DNA of 64,000 nucleotides from Himantopus leucocephalus (lineage: Eukaryota; Chordata; Aves; Charadriiformes; Recurvirostridae), in assembly GCA_003993805.1 (NCBI GenBank), contig RSEF01000001.1, positions 153,482,962-153,546,961 of the forward strand, given 5' to 3'. Below, one piece after another: positions 60,174-64,000 of this stretch. The notes below the pieces were generated by a model, which did not search any database, was not told the DNA's origin, and saw only the letters and a program-made list of their open reading frames with translations. A program made the position numbers and the translations under genes. The number at the start of each line of letters is the position of its first letter. Position 1 is the first letter of the stretch.

Positions 60174-62084
60174 ACCCACTTGACCTTAACTCCAAAAGCC
60201 ACTAGAAAAACCTCAGAAGAGCTCTAATCAACTCAGCTGTACTTGATTTTCTGCTGGTATGTTATAAGTTTTGTAAGCCTAGATGGGATAATACTATGGC
60301 CCTTCTTCTGGCTGCCTGCTTTTCTTTTCTTGCTTGCTGACTGTAAAGTTTTCATTGCTCTTTTTGCAGAGAAGGTTCTTGGAATCACTGAGGCAGTACC
60401 TCTATGCTCACCTAATTACCTTTCTGAACAACTACAATTCTCTAGATGATTAATGTTCTTTTGCATATATAGATAATCTTCATGTGAAGCCTTTTTGTGA
60501 GTCCAAGCTTCTGATGGAGTCTTCTGTATCTCTCTTAGTGCAGCAAAATCAAGTTCAAGTTGTTGTCTTAATAACAAAGTCAGTACAGCTCTTAAAAAAA
60601 TTTTAAAGAATTCCTGTGGGTTTGCTTTGGAAGAGGTGTTGGATTTAAATATTAAAGACTCAACAGTATTAAAGGCTACAAAACAACAATATCATTGAAT
60701 TGAATAGATTCTAGAGAGCATTTTGATATATAATTTATATATGTAAATTATTTAGTACTTATGCAAATTAGTCTATTATGAAGCACCCCTGTGCTGTGAA
60801 TGGCACTTCAGCCCATGGACCCATCAACTGGTAATAAAATAAATATTGAGATAAAATTTGGTTTTAGTTTAAATTTATATATACTGATGGCATTAAGCTA
60901 CAGAGAAAGTTCGAGAGCACAGTGCTTCCTTTTGTACTGAAGATTTAAGAAAAAAGTCATCTGTGCATTTAGTAAAATGGCTTTAATAATGTGAATGTTC
61001 TGAAATAAATCTCAGTCAGAATTACAATTTATATCATTATGGGCTTCAATTGAACTATGAGGATTTTTTGTAGTTAGCATTGTACATAAAAAGCACTAGT
61101 CTGTCCTGGACATCTAGGCATCTAAATGGGCGATATAAAAAAGTAAATTCTAGTCCCCCTTTAAACACCGGTAAAGGCTGTCATAATACCAGGCATGATC
61201 AGGAAAAAAAACCAAGATGAGAACCACAGACCATCCTTCTCTTCAAAACAGTAAGGAACAATGTCAGTTTGCCTAATTAAAAGAAAGGAAGGAAAGACAG
61301 AGCTTATCAACAAGAAGCTGTCATTATTACCATAGATTTAGCTGAGTACTATCCTGGCTCACTGTTGTAAAACAGCAGGACGGTACCAGTGAAACTTAAA
61401 CTCCTTGCTGGAAATTACCTCCTACTCATTGGGTGGATATTTCAAGGGATTGTGAACAACGTTCAATTCTGGGGGAGCAATGAAAGTATGTAAAACTTTT
61501 TGTAAGGAACTCAAACATTATATGTGTTGGAAGCCACTGATTTCTAGCAAGACGTAAAAAAATAGACCTTTCCCTTGCTGTGATTTAGTTCATGTTTCAT
61601 GTGATGAAGACAATATTATTGATCTGGAATAAAAGAGTTTAACTCCGTGAGGATGAAACAAAGGTCAAACATCATGTGTGAAGCAATTTCCTTATGCTGG
61701 CCCTAGTAGGTCACTACTAGGTAAAACCGAACACACAGAAAAAAAGCTCCTAAAACACATGTATTTTAGACAGAAAGCTTTCAAAAACCAGAAGAATGGA
61801 GCACCTTTGGGATTTCAAGGGTCATTAAGAGTGCTCCCCTGCTGTCTAGTTAGGGTTTTCTGTCCTTTCTACTGGAATGACCTTTCAAAGCTATACCAGA
61901 ACCTCACTTTGGCATCAGGACTTTCTTTTACTCAATATTATTCATTAGTCTAAAGAATTCTTTTCCCTCTCTATTGTGTGTGTCCACATACACATTCTTT
62001 CATCTGTATTATTTGGAGTAATTGCTTCCTCTTTACACTACCTCTCCACTAAGCTCTGCAAGTTATAGTCTTTCTCTCCTAATC
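60174..62084. other. Noncoding DNA, no gene seen
   Basis: AT-rich unique sequence with short AT palindromic patches near 60720-60760. No gene or repeat is recognised. Confidence 0.6.
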
Positions 62085-62285
62085 AAGCTCTTCATCCTCT
62101 GACCATCTTAACTGACCCTGTTGAAGCTGAATTTATTGCTTTTGAAAACTGGGCAGTAGTCTGGTGTTCTAGGTGAGATCTAGCAAAGCTTTGTACCATA
62201 GCAGTAATGCCCTTCTGGTACTGGAAATTTTTTGACAAATCTAACAGAAGATCACAATTTCTTGCATCCCAGCAACTTTCATAGT
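62085..62285 (-). mobile_element. Old CR1 LINE fragment (ORF2 C-terminal region)
   Basis: On the plus strand it reads AAGCTCTTCATCCTCTG, then AAACTGGGCAGTAGTCTGG, TTCTAGGTGAGATCTAGC and AAAGCTTTGTACC. This is the antisense order of CR1 'CTCTTCATCC ... AACTGGACACAGTACTCCAGATGTGGCCTCACCAG', which codes for the LVRPHLEYCVQFWAP region on the minus strand. Strongly diverged, with frame lost. Confidence 0.5.
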
Positions 62286-64000
62286 ATATATCTTTATTTT
62301 ACAAATGATCAATAAGGTGATTTTCCCCTGCCATGCAAATGTCGCCATGGCGTAGGAAGGGGACATTTTGGTTGGAGTTTACCTCTGTTGTAATTTCAGA
62401 ATGAGGGATTCAAGACAGCCAAAGATGTACACAAAAAAAATGTCTGACAGCAACTCTCTGTAATAATTATTTAATCTAATTCCCAACATTGCTCACAGCA
62501 CATATGGAACTGAGCTTGAAATCACTGCTGTAGCAATAACAAATACAATGTTATGACCCTTCTAGACATCTGCAAAATGGTTGTTGGAGTTTTTAATGCA
62601 CGAGCACCCAGAATCACTGGCAAGGCAACATCAGATTCACAGCCCTCCTAGGAAATCAAGGAAATCGTGCAAAAATTGCAAGAAGAATACCTCCTGGGAA
62701 GAGTTTTCAATGCCAGCTACATGGTCTTGCTGCCAGTCATGAATATAGTCGTGAAGAAACTTCACTAACACACCTAGATTGTAATTATCTCTGGGAAAGG
62801 AATTTGATCCAACATACTCAGAGGTAAATCCAACTCACTGCTGGCTATGCAGCTGAGGGCTTTTTTTGTTTCAAGACAGAGTTGGGAAGGGGGAACTTGT
62901 TTAGACAAACTTCACTGAAGTTAATGAAGAGACTATTCCGAATCCTACAGTTTTTGATTCCCTCTTTTACAAAACAAATATCCTAATCGTGCTTCCTTTC
63001 CTTTCAGTCAGGGTCTGCAGCCAAGGCAGGAAACAGAAGTGCTAAACTAAAGTGACACTGCAGCTTTGACAAGCCAAAACAAGATCAGGACAAGATGGAA
63101 GTCCTGTGAAGATGATTGTACTTTGGAACCTTTCAGTTTCCTTTAGATGATGCAGAGTTTTCAGGTAAGAGATGTAGAAACATTCAAAAATTTGTCTCCT
63201 TCTCTCTAATAAAACAATCTGTAAAGGCCCAGTTGTGCAAGGTCAGAACACCAACAGATCTGCATAGAAGGACAATATTTTGCACTGTTTGGCATTCAAC
63301 ATGTTGTTCATTAAAAAGCTAATTGATCCTGCAGGAAAGTGTAAATAAAACTAAGAATTACTCATGTTTAGAAATTGGCAAACCACCTTTTCTGGGTTGA
63401 ATTCTCATTCTAAGATAGAACAACTCCGTAGAATGGAAGAAATATCACAAGCTGAATTTCTCTTTTAAGGCTGACCAGTGCACAGAGCGTTGATGTTTAT
63501 TGCATTAACTCAAAAATATTTTTTTCTCATAGCCTTAAAATTGTACTATTATGTGATAAATAATGCTCTGCATTTAACTTCTCTTAAAATACTGCAGTCC
63601 CAGCAATTGACTTCTGAGTCCAGTGAAGATCTGGTATGGGTAAGGAAGGTGGGATTTAGCAGCACTAAGTGCTCAGGAAGAGTATAGTTGGTGATTTCCA
63701 GACGCTGAAATATTCACAGTAATATTGACCTCAGAAAATATCACCAAACTGTAAAGATTCAGCCAAGAGAATAAATAACTCTTACATTACATGAGACTAT
63801 CAGGTTTTATTACCATCATTTTCCCTGTGCTATCTCCCCTCTCTTCAGACAGCCAGATACTGGTAGCAGCTTTAGGAGCGAGAGGTCTTCTTTACAGACA
63901 AATTTAATGCCCATCTGCAAACTGTTTTTCCTCCTAGAACAATATTATTTCTGAAGAACTAAAATAACACCCCATTTTATTAGGAGTTTATTGTTTTGGT
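62286..64000. other. Noncoding DNA, no gene seen
   Basis: AT-rich unique sequence to the window edge. Frames are below 70 codons and carry no domain. Confidence 0.6.

Overview
This is vertebrate nuclear DNA, almost certainly from a bird. It is AT-rich and stop-dense, with no bacterial or organelle-like gene content. It carries several CR1 LINE copies, two of them with the ATTCTATG-type 3' tails typical of avian CR1, and one long terminal repeat of a kind widespread in birds. The species cannot be fixed from the sequence alone. I find no intact protein-coding gene, rRNA, tRNA or CRISPR array. The longest open frames (about 185-196 codons near 17.1-17.7, 39.2-39.7 and 50.9-51.5 kb) show no family motif and overlap frames on the opposite strand, so I treat them as chance.

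Layout. 1-2 kb: unique DNA, an assembly gap, then a reverse-strand CR1 endonuclease-region fragment. 2-15.3 kb: mostly unique noncoding DNA with a tiny CR1 tail at 9.4 kb and a GC-rich patch at 8.3-8.5 kb. 15.3-16.05 kb: a 5'-truncated CR1, interrupted by a gap and flanked by 14-base direct repeats. 18-24 kb: repeat-poor, dense in TAAT/ATTA cores and partly GC-rich; it looks like a cluster of conserved noncoding (developmental enhancer) elements. 25.9-26.3 kb: T-rich tracts around a gap. 33.28-33.87 kb: a solo ERV LTR on the minus strand. 37.9 kb: a TATTT microsatellite. 46.9-47.7 and 53.3-53.5 kb: CR1 or CR1-like 3' ends, two of them very old. 50.9-51.6 kb: a GC-rich island of unknown origin. 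60 kb: a CR1 copy holding the RT motif and the octamer tail around a gap. 62.1-62.3 kb: an old reverse-strand CR1.

The picture is an intergenic desert or a very long intron, possibly a regulatory landscape for a developmental gene outside the window. Five gaps are each exactly 100 N, so their true sizes are unknown. Three of them touch or split CR1 copies and one sits in poly-T. I did not find a novel multi-gene system. The items most worth checking are the 18-24 kb element cluster, the diverged dispersed repeats, the CR1 flanking duplication, and a possible noncoding exon at 18.06 kb.
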